A stretch of 64,000 bases of DNA from Akkermansia muciniphila (GCF_018709685.1 NZ_JABDHQ010000004.1:163510-227509), one strand, 5' to 3'; counted from the first letter of the stretch, positions 17,034 through 26,387 are shown. Numbers and translations: made by a program. The notes: a model not told the origin generated them from the sequence alone.

Positions 17034-17924
17034 TTATGATTCCACGGGAGCCAGAGCCGCCTTCATCAGCTCCAGCGTTGTCTTGCGGATGGCTTCCACG
17101 CCCGCCCGGGTAGGTTTGGCATCCGGGGCCAGCGTCATCTGTTCCTGCAAGGTCGTGAGCAGGTCCATGATTTTCGCAATGTCCCGGCGCTCCTTCATTT
17201 CCGGTTCCACTCCGTCCAGAATGTAATGGAAATATTCCGGTACGTCCGGCTGGAAAATGACCTTCGCCTTATCCTCCGCAAACTTGTTGTCCAGCGCGGC
17301 GGTGGCGGCGTCCAGCGCGCGAATCCACCCGCCCAGGCCGATCAGGTTCGCCATATCGGAATCCCGCAGGGAGGCAAGCTCCTGTTCCACGTCGGACTGG
17401 ATGAGGGCCAGGTTATTCTTGAAACTGCTCAAATCCCCGTCCTCCGCGTTTTTCAGCAGGCTGGCGGCGTGGCGGTTCACCCGCTCCCCGGCGCCGATCG
17501 CCTTCGCGTAACTGGACAGGTCCAGCGCAATGGGCTTTACTTCGTTCATCTTGCCGCACTGCACAATCACGAAGCCGTCCGCCATCATGCCGCCCAACTG
17601 AAGAGCCAGGGAGCAGCGGTCCATGGGCGGCCGTTCCGGGCGGGCGCGCAGCGCCACATTTTCCGGAATCTCCGGAAGTCCTTCCAGGTCTTCAAAAATC
17701 TTGCGGATGGAGGGCGCGGTAAATTCATTGATGCCCAGTTCCTCGTTCATGTGGGAATCATCCAGCAGGCGTTCCGGAATGGCCGGCTGGCACTCCTTGC
17801 CGGACGGCGGCGTCTGAACGTCCAGCACGGCATACGCCTTCTCCGGGGCTTCCTGCTCCGGAACGGCAAATGCCATTCCTCCCGTGACGGATACGGCTAC
17901 GGCCATCAGATACAATCTCTTCAT
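17034..17924 (-). CDS. Secreted protein of unknown function
   Basis: 296 residues from ATG at 17924; a TTG four codons earlier is possible but weaker. Residues 1-20 form a signal peptide (KR then a hydrophobic stretch ending GGMAFA-VP). The mature part is mostly helical and acidic, with no metal or catalytic motif I recognise; ALQLGGMMADGFVIVQCGK near residue 105 and a long helix LASLRDSDMANLIGLGGWIR are its most distinctive parts. It is probably periplasmic. I know no family name. The gene starts a two-gene unit with the ApaG-like protein. Confidence 0.75.
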   Translation of the reverse strand: MKRLYLMAVAVSVTGGMAFAVPEQEAPEKAYAVLDVQTPPSGKECQPAIPERLLDDSHMNEELGINEFTAPSIRKIFEDLEGLPEIPENVALRARPERPPMDRCSLALQLGGMMADGFVIVQCGKMNEVKPIALDLSSYAKAIGAGERVNRHAASLLKNAEDGDLSSFKNNLALIQSDVEQELASLRDSDMANLIGLGGWIRALDAATAALDNKFAEDKAKVIFQPDVPEYFHYILDGVEPEMKERRDIAKIMDLLTTLQEQMTLAPDAKPTRAGVEAIRKTTLELMKAALAPVES

Positions 17925-18059
17925 AACAACACTCAAAAAGGTTAAGCAAAACGGAATATGTCTTGACTCTCGCCCTATGGTGTCTTATACGGGCGTCACG
18001 TCAAGGAAATCCCCAGCCCCTGACGCAGAAAGATACCAAACACCCTTGTACGCCCCAGC

Positions 18060-19577
18060 ATGTCCTTAAATTACAATTTTATCTGGCTCTTGTGCTATCT
18101 TCTGGTCCTTGTCGGTCTGGCCGGATACGGCTTCCACCGCCTAAGCATCGTTTACCTGTACTGGAAGAACCGCAACAACAAGCCCCAGCCCAAGTCCCAT
18201 TTCCAGGAACTGCCCGTCGTTACGGTCCAGCTTCCCATGTTCAATGAAAAATTCGTCGTGGACCGCCTTCTGGAATCGGTAGCGGCCCTGGATTATCCGC
18301 AGGACAAGCTGGAAATCCAGATTCTGGACGATTCCACGGATGACACCACGGAGCAGTGCTACCGCAAGGTGGAGGAACTGAAGGCCCGCGGCTTTGACGC
18401 CGTATGCATCCACCGCACGGACCGCACGGGCTTCAAGGCCGGCGCGCTGGAAGCGGCCACCAAGGTGGCCAAAGGGGAGTTCCTGCTGATTCTGGACGCC
18501 GACTTCGTTCCGGAACCGGACCTCCTGCAGAAGACCATCCACTTCTTTACGGATGAAGGCGTGGGCCTCGTCCAGACCCGCTGGGGCCACATCAACCGGG
18601 AATACAACCTCCTCACCCGCGTCCAGGGCATGTACCTGGACGGCCATTTCGCCATGGAACAGACGGCGCGCAACCGCTCCGGCCGTTTCTTCACCTTCAA
18701 CGGCACCGCCGGCATGTGGCGCAAATGCGTCATCGGAGACGCAGGCGGCTGGTCCCATGACACCCTGACGGAGGACATGGACCTTTCCTACCGTGTCCAG
18801 CTCAAGGGATGGCGTTTCATCTACCTGAACGACGTCGTTACCCCGGCGGAACTTCCCGTGGACATGGACGGCTTCAAGTCCCAGCAGCACCGCTGGACCA
18901 AGGGTTCCATCCAGGTCTGCCAGAAAATCCTGCTGGACATCTGGCGCTCCAAGGCCCCCCTCAAGGCCAAGGTGGAAGCCACCACGCACCTCACCTGCAA
19001 TTACTCCTACCTCCTTCTCGCCCTGCTCTGCTTCCTGGTATACCCCATCTGCACGCAGCGCATCCCGGAAAATGAAACGGTGTTCATGTGGTTCGTGAAC
19101 GTGGCCCTGTTCTTCATGACCAGCGTGGCCGTCTGCATCTTCTACATGAGCGCCCAGATCGTGGTGCGTCCCAAATCCTGGTGGAAGGAACTTCCGTACC
19201 TGCCGCTCCTTCTGACGCTGAGCGTGGGCATGGCCGTGAACAACGCCAAGGCCGTTCTGGAAGCCATTTTCGGCCATCAGTCCGCCTTTGTCCGCACGCC
19301 CAAGTACGGCGTGGACCGGAAGGAAGACAGGCAGCACGTCTCCCAGCTCAAGCGCAACGGCTATAAAGCCATCAAGTCCGTCGTCATTCCCGTGCTGGAA
19401 ATCGCCTGCGGCACCTTCTTCCTGAACCTGATCATCATCATGATCAGCCAGGGCCATTACCTTTCCCCCATCCTGATGATTCCCTTCCTGGGCTTCTACT
19501 ACACGGGATTCTGTTCCCTGGGCCGCATGATCTCCAACCTGCTGCCCGCCAGACAAACTGCCAAAGCCAAAAACTGA
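18060..19577 (+). CDS. Membrane glycosyltransferase, family GT2, processive type
   Basis: 505 residues. One membrane segment (about 8-30), then a cytosolic GT2 domain, then three or four membrane helices (about 312-335, 350-378, 395-412, 448-485). All GT2 marks of cellulose-synthase-like enzymes are present: D90-D91-S, D146-A-D148, T237-E-D239 and Q275-Q-H-R-W279. These enzymes move an NDP-sugar (often UDP-glucose) onto a growing glucan or a lipid; QxxRW favours polymer synthesis. No BcsB, BcsC or PilZ domain is nearby, so the product could be a short surface glucan or glycolipid. An L,D-transpeptidase gene begins 10 nt downstream. Confidence 0.9.
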   Translation: MSLNYNFIWLLCYLLVLVGLAGYGFHRLSIVYLYWKNRNNKPQPKSHFQELPVVTVQLPMFNEKFVVDRLLESVAALDYPQDKLEIQILDDSTDDTTEQCYRKVEELKARGFDAVCIHRTDRTGFKAGALEAATKVAKGEFLLILDADFVPEPDLLQKTIHFFTDEGVGLVQTRWGHINREYNLLTRVQGMYLDGHFAMEQTARNRSGRFFTFNGTAGMWRKCVIGDAGGWSHDTLTEDMDLSYRVQLKGWRFIYLNDVVTPAELPVDMDGFKSQQHRWTKGSIQVCQKILLDIWRSKAPLKAKVEATTHLTCNYSYLLLALLCFLVYPICTQRIPENETVFMWFVNVALFFMTSVAVCIFYMSAQIVVRPKSWWKELPYLPLLLTLSVGMAVNNAKAVLEAIFGHQSAFVRTPKYGVDRKEDRQHVSQLKRNGYKAIKSVVIPVLEIACGTFFLNLIIIMISQGHYLSPILMIPFLGFYYTGFCSLGRMISNLLPARQTAKAKN

Positions 19578-19587
19578 CACCTTCCCC

Positions 19588-20439
19588 ATGCCTGCGCCTC
19601 TCTCGCAAGCAGCACGCCTGATTCAACTCGCCGGCGCCGCCTTAGCGGTGTTCGGCGCCCTGGTATCCTGCTCCCGGCCGGATTACCAGCCCACCGCCAT
19701 CGTCAAAGATGGCGCGGTCGTTAGCGTCAGGGACCAGAAAATGGCCGTCATGCGTAACGGCCGCGTTGTAAAAACCTACCCCATCAGCACCTCCAAATTC
19801 GGTCTGGGGGATAAGAAGGGAAGCTGCCGCACCCCGCTGGGCGCCCACCGCATCGCGTCCAAGATCGGCACCGGGCAACCCAAGGGCATGGTGTTTAAAA
19901 GCCGCAAGCCCACCGGGGAATGCGTGGCCCCCAATTCTCCGGGGCGCGACCCCATCGTCACCCGCATCATGTGGCTGGCGGGTATGGAAACCCGGAACCG
20001 GAACGCCCACTCCCGCCTGATTTACATCCATGGCACGGCGGAGGAACGCACTATCGGCACGCCCGCCTCCTACGGCTGCGTACGGATGAAGAGCAATGAT
20101 GTGTACGAGGCCTTCAACCTGCTCCGGACCGGGGACCCCGTCGTGATTGAACGCTGCTCCATTGATGCCTCCCTGAAAGCCCTGGCCCAGTCTGAAAAAA
20201 CGCAGGATTCCTCCCTGCTGGTCATGGCCCCGGCTCCCGTAGAAGAAATCAACACGGCTTCCGTCATTTCCCACCGCCGCCGCGCGTCCCGTCCGCCTGC
20301 CGTAGCGCTCTCCCGCAAACACCCGGCCTCCGCCGGGAAAAAGGCTGCCTCCGCCCGGCGGACAACGGTCCGCAAAACGGCGAAGAGTCCCAAAGCCGCG
20401 GCCCGTTCCGCCGGGGGGGCCCGTTACACCCTCGGTTGA
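19588..20439 (+). CDS. L,D-transpeptidase (YkuD domain) lipoprotein
   Basis: 283 residues. The lipobox is LVSC with Cys28, so it is probably lipid-anchored. The YkuD domain runs from about residue 45 to 195; its catalytic motif is IYIHGTAEERTIGTPASYGC followed by VRM, with the nucleophile Cys in SYGCVRM. These enzymes crosslink or attach proteins to peptidoglycan through 3-3 links. The last 85 residues are basic and Ala/Arg/Lys-rich (RRTTVRKTAKSPKAAAR), possibly contacting wall or nucleic-acid-like polyanions. It follows the GT2 gene by 10 nt and probably shares its transcript. Confidence 0.9.
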   Translation: MPAPLSQAARLIQLAGAALAVFGALVSCSRPDYQPTAIVKDGAVVSVRDQKMAVMRNGRVVKTYPISTSKFGLGDKKGSCRTPLGAHRIASKIGTGQPKGMVFKSRKPTGECVAPNSPGRDPIVTRIMWLAGMETRNRNAHSRLIYIHGTAEERTIGTPASYGCVRMKSNDVYEAFNLLRTGDPVVIERCSIDASLKALAQSEKTQDSSLLVMAPAPVEEINTASVISHRRRASRPPAVALSRKHPASAGKKAASARRTTVRKTAKSPKAAARSAGGARYTLG

Positions 20440-20545
20440 ACCTTCCTTTCCTGCCGTTCTTCCGGCTTTCCCGTTCCGGCGCCTCCTGACATGGCTGTTT
20501 GAACGCATGGTTGCCTGCATCCGTCACATTTGTTAACGTACACTT

Positions 20546-21109
20546 ATGGCGATGATGGAACATGAAGATATCAGCAATGAAAACCTGGCGGGCCACCTCC
20601 TGGTCTCCGCCCCCTACCTGGAAGGCGGCGGTTTTTACCACTCCGTAATCTTTCTGAGCCGGGTGGAGGAGGAATTCGTCATCGGCCACATCCTGAACCA
20701 TCCCGCCGGCATGAACGTGGGGGAAGTGGCGCGCCATACGGACATTCCGGAATCCCTTTACACCGTTCCCATTTTCAAGGGGGGGCCCGTGGAACGCAAC
20801 CAGCTCATTTTCGCCGCCTTTGCCCGTACGGAGGATAAACTGCGCGTCCAGTTCCATCTTCAGGAAGAACAGGCTCTGGAATACGCCGGGGACCCCCATG
20901 TGACCCTGCGCGCGTACGTGGGTCACAGCGGATGGACGCCGTCCCAGCTGCGCCGGGAACTGAATGACCGGGCCTGGTACGTATCCCCCATGGTGCCGGA
21001 CATCTGCCTGGAGCCGGATTCTTCCAAGGTCTGGGCCATGGCCATGCGGCGCCTTTCCCCGCTGCACCACATCATGAGCCACGCCCCCGCACAGCCCTCC
21101 CTGAATTGA
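20546..21109 (+). CDS. YqgE/AlgH-family protein
   Basis: 187 residues covering the whole UPF0301/DUF179 domain: NLAGHLLVSAPYLEGGGFYHSV near the start, then VIGHILNHPAGMNV and YVGHSGWTPSQLRRELNDRAW near 130-150, all standard for the family. In pseudomonads AlgH affects alginate and virulence gene expression; the biochemical role is not settled. Three ATG codons are close together (20546, 20552, 20555); the first is given. It lies 10 nt upstream of the YggS gene. Confidence 0.93.
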   Translation: MAMMEHEDISNENLAGHLLVSAPYLEGGGFYHSVIFLSRVEEEFVIGHILNHPAGMNVGEVARHTDIPESLYTVPIFKGGPVERNQLIFAAFARTEDKLRVQFHLQEEQALEYAGDPHVTLRAYVGHSGWTPSQLRRELNDRAWYVSPMVPDICLEPDSSKVWAMAMRRLSPLHHIMSHAPAQPSLN

Positions 21110-21119
21110 ACCATCCATC

Positions 21120-21815
21120 ATGAGCATCCAACAGAATCTGGAACACATTCTCTCCTGCATCCGCGCCGCGGAACGCCGCGCCGGGCGTCCGGAAGGGTCC
21201 GCACGCCTGGTCGCCGTCAGCAAGACATTTCCCGCCGGGGACGTCAGGGCCTGCCATGATGCGGGCCAGCGCGTTTTTGGGGAAAACAGGGTCCAGGAGG
21301 CCCTGGGAAAAATCCCCGCCCTTCCCCCGGATACGGAATGGCATCTCATTGGCCCCCTGCAGCGCAACAAGGTGCGCAAGGCCATGGAGCATTTCACGCT
21401 GATCCACGCCGTGGATTCCCTGCGCCTGGCGCAGTTCATGGACACCGTGGCGCAGGAAACGGGCAAGCGCCCACGCATCCTGTTGGAGGTGAACGTGGGG
21501 GATGAAAACAGCAAATTCGGCTTTTCCCCGGAGACCCTGGAACGGGAATGGCCGGAGCTGGCCGCCCTGGACCATCTTGAAATCGCAGGCCTCATGTGCA
21601 TCCCTCCCCCGGTGGAAAATCCGGAGGACGCGCGCCCTTATTTCCGCCGCCTGAGGGATCTTAGGGAGACGCTTTCCAGCAAGGGGGGAGCCCCGCTGAC
21701 GGAGCTTTCCATGGGCATGAGCCATGACTTTGAAACGGCCGTGGAAGAGGGCGCCACCCTCGTCCGCGTGGGCACCGCCATCTTCGGCGGGCGGTCCTAT
21801 GCTCCGGCCCCGTGA
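21120..21815 (+). CDS. PLP homeostasis protein, YggS family
   Basis: 231 residues. A single-domain alanine-racemase-like barrel: the PLP lysine lies in LVAVSKTFPAGDVRA (K37), with FGENRVQEAL, WHLIGPLQRNKVRKA and LSMGMSHDFETAVEEGATLVRVG further on, all typical of PLPBP/YggS. Family members buffer pyridoxal phosphate and balance amino acid pools; they have no known catalysis. It begins 10 nt after the YqgE gene. Confidence 0.95.
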   Translation: MSIQQNLEHILSCIRAAERRAGRPEGSARLVAVSKTFPAGDVRACHDAGQRVFGENRVQEALGKIPALPPDTEWHLIGPLQRNKVRKAMEHFTLIHAVDSLRLAQFMDTVAQETGKRPRILLEVNVGDENSKFGFSPETLEREWPELAALDHLEIAGLMCIPPPVENPEDARPYFRRLRDLRETLSSKGGAPLTELSMGMSHDFETAVEEGATLVRVGTAIFGGRSYAPAP

Positions 21816-21921
21816 TTTAGTTGGACAGAAGGAAAGGTGGCGTGTAGGTTTGTTCCGGAAGAACGGGAGGGCCCGGACGGTTTACTGATCTCATCAACCC
21901 ATGCTGACAGGAGGAAAAAAT

Positions 21922-23568
21922 GTGATTCCGCATGCGGTGCGGGATGTAGCGGATGCCGCCGCGGCATTTTCCGCCCGCATTGGCCCGGACCGCCATTTTG
22001 ATTCCCAGGAAGCCGTGGAGGAAGCCCTGGCGGAATGCTGCTCTCCGCAGAACGTCACCGTCATCGGCATGACGGGTTCCGGCAAATCCTCCACGCTGGA
22101 TGCCCTGGCCGGGGAACGCTTCTGCTCCCGCGTTTCCAGTGAGGCCACGCTGGTGCGCTGGCAGTACAGGCCCCACCCGGCCCCGCACACCCATGAATGG
22201 GTGCTGGACCTTTTTTACCCGTCGGATGCCCTGCTGAACCTTGAGTTCTGGGACACCATCGGCCTGGAGCAGGAGGACGCCCCGCGTAAGCTGAAGCACA
22301 TCGTCCCCAAATCAGACGCCATCCTCGTGGTCATTTCCGCCAGGGTGGGCAGCCAGGACGTCCTGTGGGACTATCTCCGGACGCTGGAGGAACGGCTCCG
22401 TTCCCGCATGGTCCTCGTCATCACGCATGCGGAACTGCTCTCCTTTGACCAGCTCCAGTCCCTGAAAGAGGAGCTGCGCGCCACATCCCGCGAGCGCCTG
22501 GGCGTGCAGCTTCCCCTGTACCCCGTCACCACCGCCGGAGACCGGGCGGGGGAAGGCGTGGAAGCGCTGAGAACCTGCGTGCAGGAGGTCCTGAAACGCA
22601 GCCCGCTGACGGACAAGCGCGTGGAGCGCCTCCTGCTGGCCACGGACAGCCTTCTGGAAGAACAGGGGAAGGTGCTCAATGAATTGCACCGCCTTTCCAA
22701 GATGGATTCCGGCTTCCTGACCGCCATTGACCGGGAGATTGACCGCATCCAGCTCCAGATGGAGGATGAAATGCCTGCCAGGCTCAAGGCATACGCCCAG
22801 TACGTGCAGGACTGCGTGCCGCGGCTGGGGAAAAAGTCGGCCCGGCAGATGGGCCGCTTCCTGTCCATCCGGCGCACGATGATCCTGCATAAGCTCCCTC
22901 CCGTTATTGACGAATGGTTTTATGAGCTGGTCAAGGGCGGCATTGAGGAACGGCACGCGTATTACAACAAGGAATTCCTCAACATCTGCCAGACGCACTG
23001 GAATCATGTGCGCCCCCGCGTGAAGGAGCAGTGGGACTGCGACATAGGCGATTTCCCCGCTGCCAGGCTCCAGGCGGACCTGGAGGTGTACAAGGAGCGC
23101 CTGGGCCGCTCCATTTACATGCCCCTGAAGGATTTCGGCATCAAGCCTTGCCTCAGCAAGCTGTTTCTGGACCAGGAGGATGTGATGAGAACGGAACTCA
23201 AACTGATGCTCATCATGGTGATTCTGGGGGCCCTGCTGGGCTGCTTCGGCGAGCACGCGGCGGGGTTCGCCTGCCTGGCCGCAGCCCTGGCTGTCTGGGT
23301 GGGCGGAAACGTGGGGCTGGCCTGGATGCAGTTCCGCCTGTCACGCCAGATCGTGGCCGCAGCGGCGGAAATGCACGTTGCCGTGGAATGCGGGCTGCGC
23401 ACGCCCCTGTATGAAGCCATGATCAGCGGCCTTTCCGACTACCGCAAGCTGTACGCGGACATCCGCGGGCAGGTGGCCGGCGGCGTGGAACATCTCCAGC
23501 CCCTGCTGAACGCCCGCTACGATTTGTTCTACAAGCTGACGGTCCAGAAGCACCGGTTCCGCATTTAA
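21922..23568 (+). CDS. Membrane-linked dynamin-like GTPase
   Basis: 548 residues from GTG at 21922, chosen because a perfect AGGAGG lies 7 nt upstream; the ATG at 21901 is in frame but has no such site. G1 is VIGMTGSGKSST (near residue 49), G3 is WDTIGLE (D111), and the G4 region reads ITHAELL, departing from the usual NKxD/TKxD. A long helical, partly coiled-coil stretch (about 220-430) follows; then two hydrophobic segments (about 428-445 and 448-470) and a helical tail. This G domain, stalk and membrane hairpin resembles bacterial dynamin-like proteins, which bend or fuse membranes. No partner GTPase is nearby. The function is inferred. Confidence 0.7.
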   Translation: MIPHAVRDVADAAAAFSARIGPDRHFDSQEAVEEALAECCSPQNVTVIGMTGSGKSSTLDALAGERFCSRVSSEATLVRWQYRPHPAPHTHEWVLDLFYPSDALLNLEFWDTIGLEQEDAPRKLKHIVPKSDAILVVISARVGSQDVLWDYLRTLEERLRSRMVLVITHAELLSFDQLQSLKEELRATSRERLGVQLPLYPVTTAGDRAGEGVEALRTCVQEVLKRSPLTDKRVERLLLATDSLLEEQGKVLNELHRLSKMDSGFLTAIDREIDRIQLQMEDEMPARLKAYAQYVQDCVPRLGKKSARQMGRFLSIRRTMILHKLPPVIDEWFYELVKGGIEERHAYYNKEFLNICQTHWNHVRPRVKEQWDCDIGDFPAARLQADLEVYKERLGRSIYMPLKDFGIKPCLSKLFLDQEDVMRTELKLMLIMVILGALLGCFGEHAAGFACLAAALAVWVGGNVGLAWMQFRLSRQIVAAAAEMHVAVECGLRTPLYEAMISGLSDYRKLYADIRGQVAGGVEHLQPLLNARYDLFYKLTVQKHRFRI

Positions 23569-23603
23569 CCCTTTTCCTCCTGCGGGAAGGCGAGGGCCGG
23601 CAA

Positions 23604-24125
23604 TCATTCCGCATCCGGCGTGATCACCATGTCCACATGCCTGTCATGGGCTTCCATGGGCAGGTCGTCCAGAAGCTGGCACGGGAAGCAAACTCCCGCC
23701 AGCGGCACTCCCGCGGCCGGACCGGCCAGCAGGGTATCATAAAATCCTCCGCCGTACCCCAGCCGCTTGCCGTTCCGCGTGAAGGCGGCTCCCGGCAGCA
23801 CGATTAAATCCATTTCCCCGGGATGCAGTTCCGGACACGCCGGGCCCGGCTCGCGGATGTCCCAGCACCCCGTCACAAACTCTCCGTGGTGGCACACGCG
23901 GTGAAAACTCAGCATCCTGCCCTCATGCACCAGCGGGAAATACCATTCCCGGTCCGGCAGCATGTCCAGCAGGGGCAGCAGGTCCACCTCCCCCGGCCTG
24001 GCGGCAAAAATGGCGATGCGGTAAAAATCCCTCTCCCGCGCCAGGGACGCTATCCTCCGGCAGATGGAACGGGACATGGCTTCCAGGGAAGAGGCGTCCA
24101 GCGCGCCTATTCTGGCGCGTATCAT
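23604..24125 (-). CDS. 5-formyltetrahydrofolate cyclo-ligase
   Basis: 173 residues from ATG at 24125, with GGGAA 10 nt upstream; an alternative GTG lies three codons earlier. The family signature is clear: PGAAFTRNGKRLGYGGGFYD near residues 115-135, and a Lys/Arg-rich first helix (MIRARIG). It turns 5-formyl-THF into 5,10-methenyl-THF with ATP. The protein is a little short at the N-terminus compared with 180-200-residue homologues, where a KxxLR segment precedes; that segment is still encoded upstream without a start codon, so initiation further up cannot be excluded. It follows the ABC ATPase gene by 35 nt. Confidence 0.9.
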   Translation of the reverse strand: MIRARIGALDASSLEAMSRSICRRIASLARERDFYRIAIFAARPGEVDLLPLLDMLPDREWYFPLVHEGRMLSFHRVCHHGEFVTGCWDIREPGPACPELHPGEMDLIVLPGAAFTRNGKRLGYGGGFYDTLLAGPAAGVPLAGVCFPCQLLDDLPMEAHDRHVDMVITPDAE

Positions 24126-24160
24126 GCGGCGCACTTCCCGCTTGGCAGCCGCGTGGCCGC

Positions 24161-25036
24161 CTACGGTTCCGGGTTGGGGTGTTTTTCCTTCCATTCCAGC
24201 AGGCTCTTTAAAAATACGCTTTCCAGGGAATTGCGCGGGTGTCCGGATTCCAGCCATGCGGCACCGTCCTCCTCCACGGTCTTCTTCAGCCGTTCCAGCA
24301 GTTCCGGAGAGGCGTGTTCCAGCAGAATTTCCTGCTTGTCGGAATCGCGCGTCAGCTCGTTCATGGAACCTTCCGCAATAAGCAGCCCCTTGAAGATGAC
24401 GCCCACCCGGTCGCACACCTCCTGAACCTGTTCCAGCAGGTGGGAGCACAGGAAAACGGTCATGCCGCGGCCCTTCAGGTTTTCTATGATGTTCCGGATG
24501 TCCCGGGAACCCAGGGGGTCCACGCCTGCGGTGGGTTCATCCAGCACCAGCAGCCGGGGGGACTGGACCAGGGCCTGCGCCATGCCGATGCGCTGGAGCA
24601 TTCCCTTGGAATACCCGCCCAGCCTCCTGTCAGCCGCATCCGCCAGCCCCACCAGGTCCAGCAGTTCCCGGACTTTCTCCTTCAGGGATTTTCCGCTGAG
24701 GCCGCAGAGCTTCCCGTAAAAGGAGACGGTTTCCGCCCCGGTCAGGAACTTGTAAAAGTAGGGGTTTTCCGGCAGAAAGCCCACCTCCTCCTTGCTGTCC
24801 GGGGACAGGCTGGATTTGCCGAAGATGGTGCAGAACCCCTCCGTAGGCCTCACCAGCCCCAGCAGCGCCTTCATCAGGGTGGACTTGCCGGAGCCGTTCG
24901 GGCCAATGAGGCCGTACACCTCGCCCTGCCGGATGCTCATGTCTATCCCCCGCACGGCACGCACCACGGGCTTGCCAAGACCCGTCTTGAAGGTCTTGTG
25001 CAGGTTGACTATTTCTGCGGCGGCGGGCTGGTCCAT
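24161..25036 (-). CDS. ABC transporter ATP-binding protein
   Basis: 291 residues. Walker A is GPNGSGKST (near 44-52), the Q-loop is replaced by VGFLPENPYFY, the signature is LGGYSKGMLQRIGMAQAL, and Walker B is LLVLDEPTAGVDP, followed by the switch histidine in FLCSHLLEQV. This is the CcmA/NatA-like group that pairs with multi-spanning permeases for export. No permease gene is beside it, so its partner is elsewhere. It lies 10 nt after the M20 peptidase gene and 35 nt before the folate gene, probably co-transcribed. Confidence 0.95.
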   Translation of the reverse strand: MDQPAAAEIVNLHKTFKTGLGKPVVRAVRGIDMSIRQGEVYGLIGPNGSGKSTLMKALLGLVRPTEGFCTIFGKSSLSPDSKEEVGFLPENPYFYKFLTGAETVSFYGKLCGLSGKSLKEKVRELLDLVGLADAADRRLGGYSKGMLQRIGMAQALVQSPRLLVLDEPTAGVDPLGSRDIRNIIENLKGRGMTVFLCSHLLEQVQEVCDRVGVIFKGLLIAEGSMNELTRDSDKQEILLEHASPELLERLKKTVEEDGAAWLESGHPRNSLESVFLKSLLEWKEKHPNPEP

Positions 25037-25046
25037 AAGAACTCGG

Positions 25047-26387
25047 TCAATGCTTGATCTGCCCCAGGCGGCGCAGAAGAATCTGGCTCATGTCGATTCC
25101 CTTGGAGAAGAGGTCCACCGGGAAGTTTTCATTGGGCGAGTGGATGCGCGCATCCGGCAGGCACATGCCCAGCATCAGGGCGTCCGCCCCCAGCACGCGC
25201 TTCATTTCCTCAATAATCGGGATGCTTCCGCCTTCCCTCACCAGCACGGGCTTGCTGCCGAAGGCCTCTTCCAGCGCCTGCTGGGCGGCCAGGCCGTACT
25301 CGGAATTCGGGTCGCACACGTAGGCGTTCCCGCCGTGGCCGCGCTTGAATTCCACCGTGACGCCCTTGGGGGCATGGCTCTTCACATGCTCTTCCAGCAG
25401 GGTTTCAATTTTGTCCGGATGCTGGCCCGGTACCAGGCGGCAGGAAATCTTGGCGAAGGCATGGCTGGGAATGATGGTTTTGCTGCCCTCTCCCTGGTAG
25501 CCGCCGCCAATGCCGTTCAGTTCCAGCGTGGGACGGGCGAAGATGCACTCCGCTCCGGTGAATCCGGACTCCGTCACCACGGTTTCCACGCCCGTCAGCG
25601 CCGCCAGTTCCTCATTGCTCATGCCGGGCACCGTGGCCCACATGCTGCGTTCCCAGGTGGCGATGGGTTCCACGCCGTCGTAAAAACCTCTCACGGCCAC
25701 GCGGCCGTCCTCATCATGGAAGGAGGCGATGATCTCCGCAAGGGCCGTGATGGGGTTGGCCACCGCGCCGCCGAAGACGCCGGAATGAAGGTCCGCGGAA
25801 GGGCCCTTCACGATAATTTCCGCCCCGGCCAGGCCGCGCAGGCCATAGGAAAACGTGGGGGCGTCCGGAGCGGCCATGCCGGTATCGGAAACCACAATCA
25901 CGTCACAGGCCAGTTCTTCCCTGTGGTCCTTGATGAATTGGGAAAGGCTGCCGCTGCCCACCTCCTCCTCCCCTTCCAGCAGGAAGATCACGTTCACGGG
26001 AAGGTGGCCGCCGTTCTGGCGGAGCAGTTCCTCCACGCCCAGGATATGGGCGAACAACTGGCCCTTGTTATCCGTGGCGCCGCGGGCGTAAATCTTCCCG
26101 TCCCGCACCTCCGGTTCAAAAGGGTCGGATTCCCACAGCTCAACCGGATCCACGGGCTGCACGTCATAGTGGCCGTAAATCAGCACGGTCGGCTTGCCTT
26201 CCTCCCGCGGGCTGCGCGCCGTTACAATGGGGTGGAGGTGCGTCTTGTGGGCCGCGGCTTCCAGTCCCATGCCGGACAGCTTGTCCACCAGCCAGTCCGC
26301 GCAGTCGCTCACGTCCTGGGCGTGTTCCTTCTGGGCGGAAATGCTGGGAAATCTCAACAAGGTGGCCAATTGATCCAGTCTGTTCAT
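25047..26387 (-). CDS. M20-family dipeptidase
   Basis: 446 residues from ATG at 26387 (MNRLDQLATLLRFPSIS); an upstream in-frame extension of ten codons looks non-conserved. Zinc ligands and catalytic residues are all seen: YGHYDVQP (His), RGATDNKG (bridging Asp), LEGEEEVGS (catalytic Glu-Glu), VVSDTGM (Asp) and the late RIHSPNE (His). A dimerisation domain is inserted in the middle. The enzyme should cleave dipeptides or similar small peptides in the cytosol. It leads a three-gene minus-strand unit with the ABC ATPase and 5-FCL. Confidence 0.95.
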   Translation of the reverse strand: MNRLDQLATLLRFPSISAQKEHAQDVSDCADWLVDKLSGMGLEAAAHKTHLHPIVTARSPREEGKPTVLIYGHYDVQPVDPVELWESDPFEPEVRDGKIYARGATDNKGQLFAHILGVEELLRQNGGHLPVNVIFLLEGEEEVGSGSLSQFIKDHREELACDVIVVSDTGMAAPDAPTFSYGLRGLAGAEIIVKGPSADLHSGVFGGAVANPITALAEIIASFHDEDGRVAVRGFYDGVEPIATWERSMWATVPGMSNEELAALTGVETVVTESGFTGAECIFARPTLELNGIGGGYQGEGSKTIIPSHAFAKISCRLVPGQHPDKIETLLEEHVKSHAPKGVTVEFKRGHGGNAYVCDPNSEYGLAAQQALEEAFGSKPVLVREGGSIPIIEEMKRVLGADALMLGMCLPDARIHSPNENFPVDLFSKGIDMSQILLRRLGQIKH

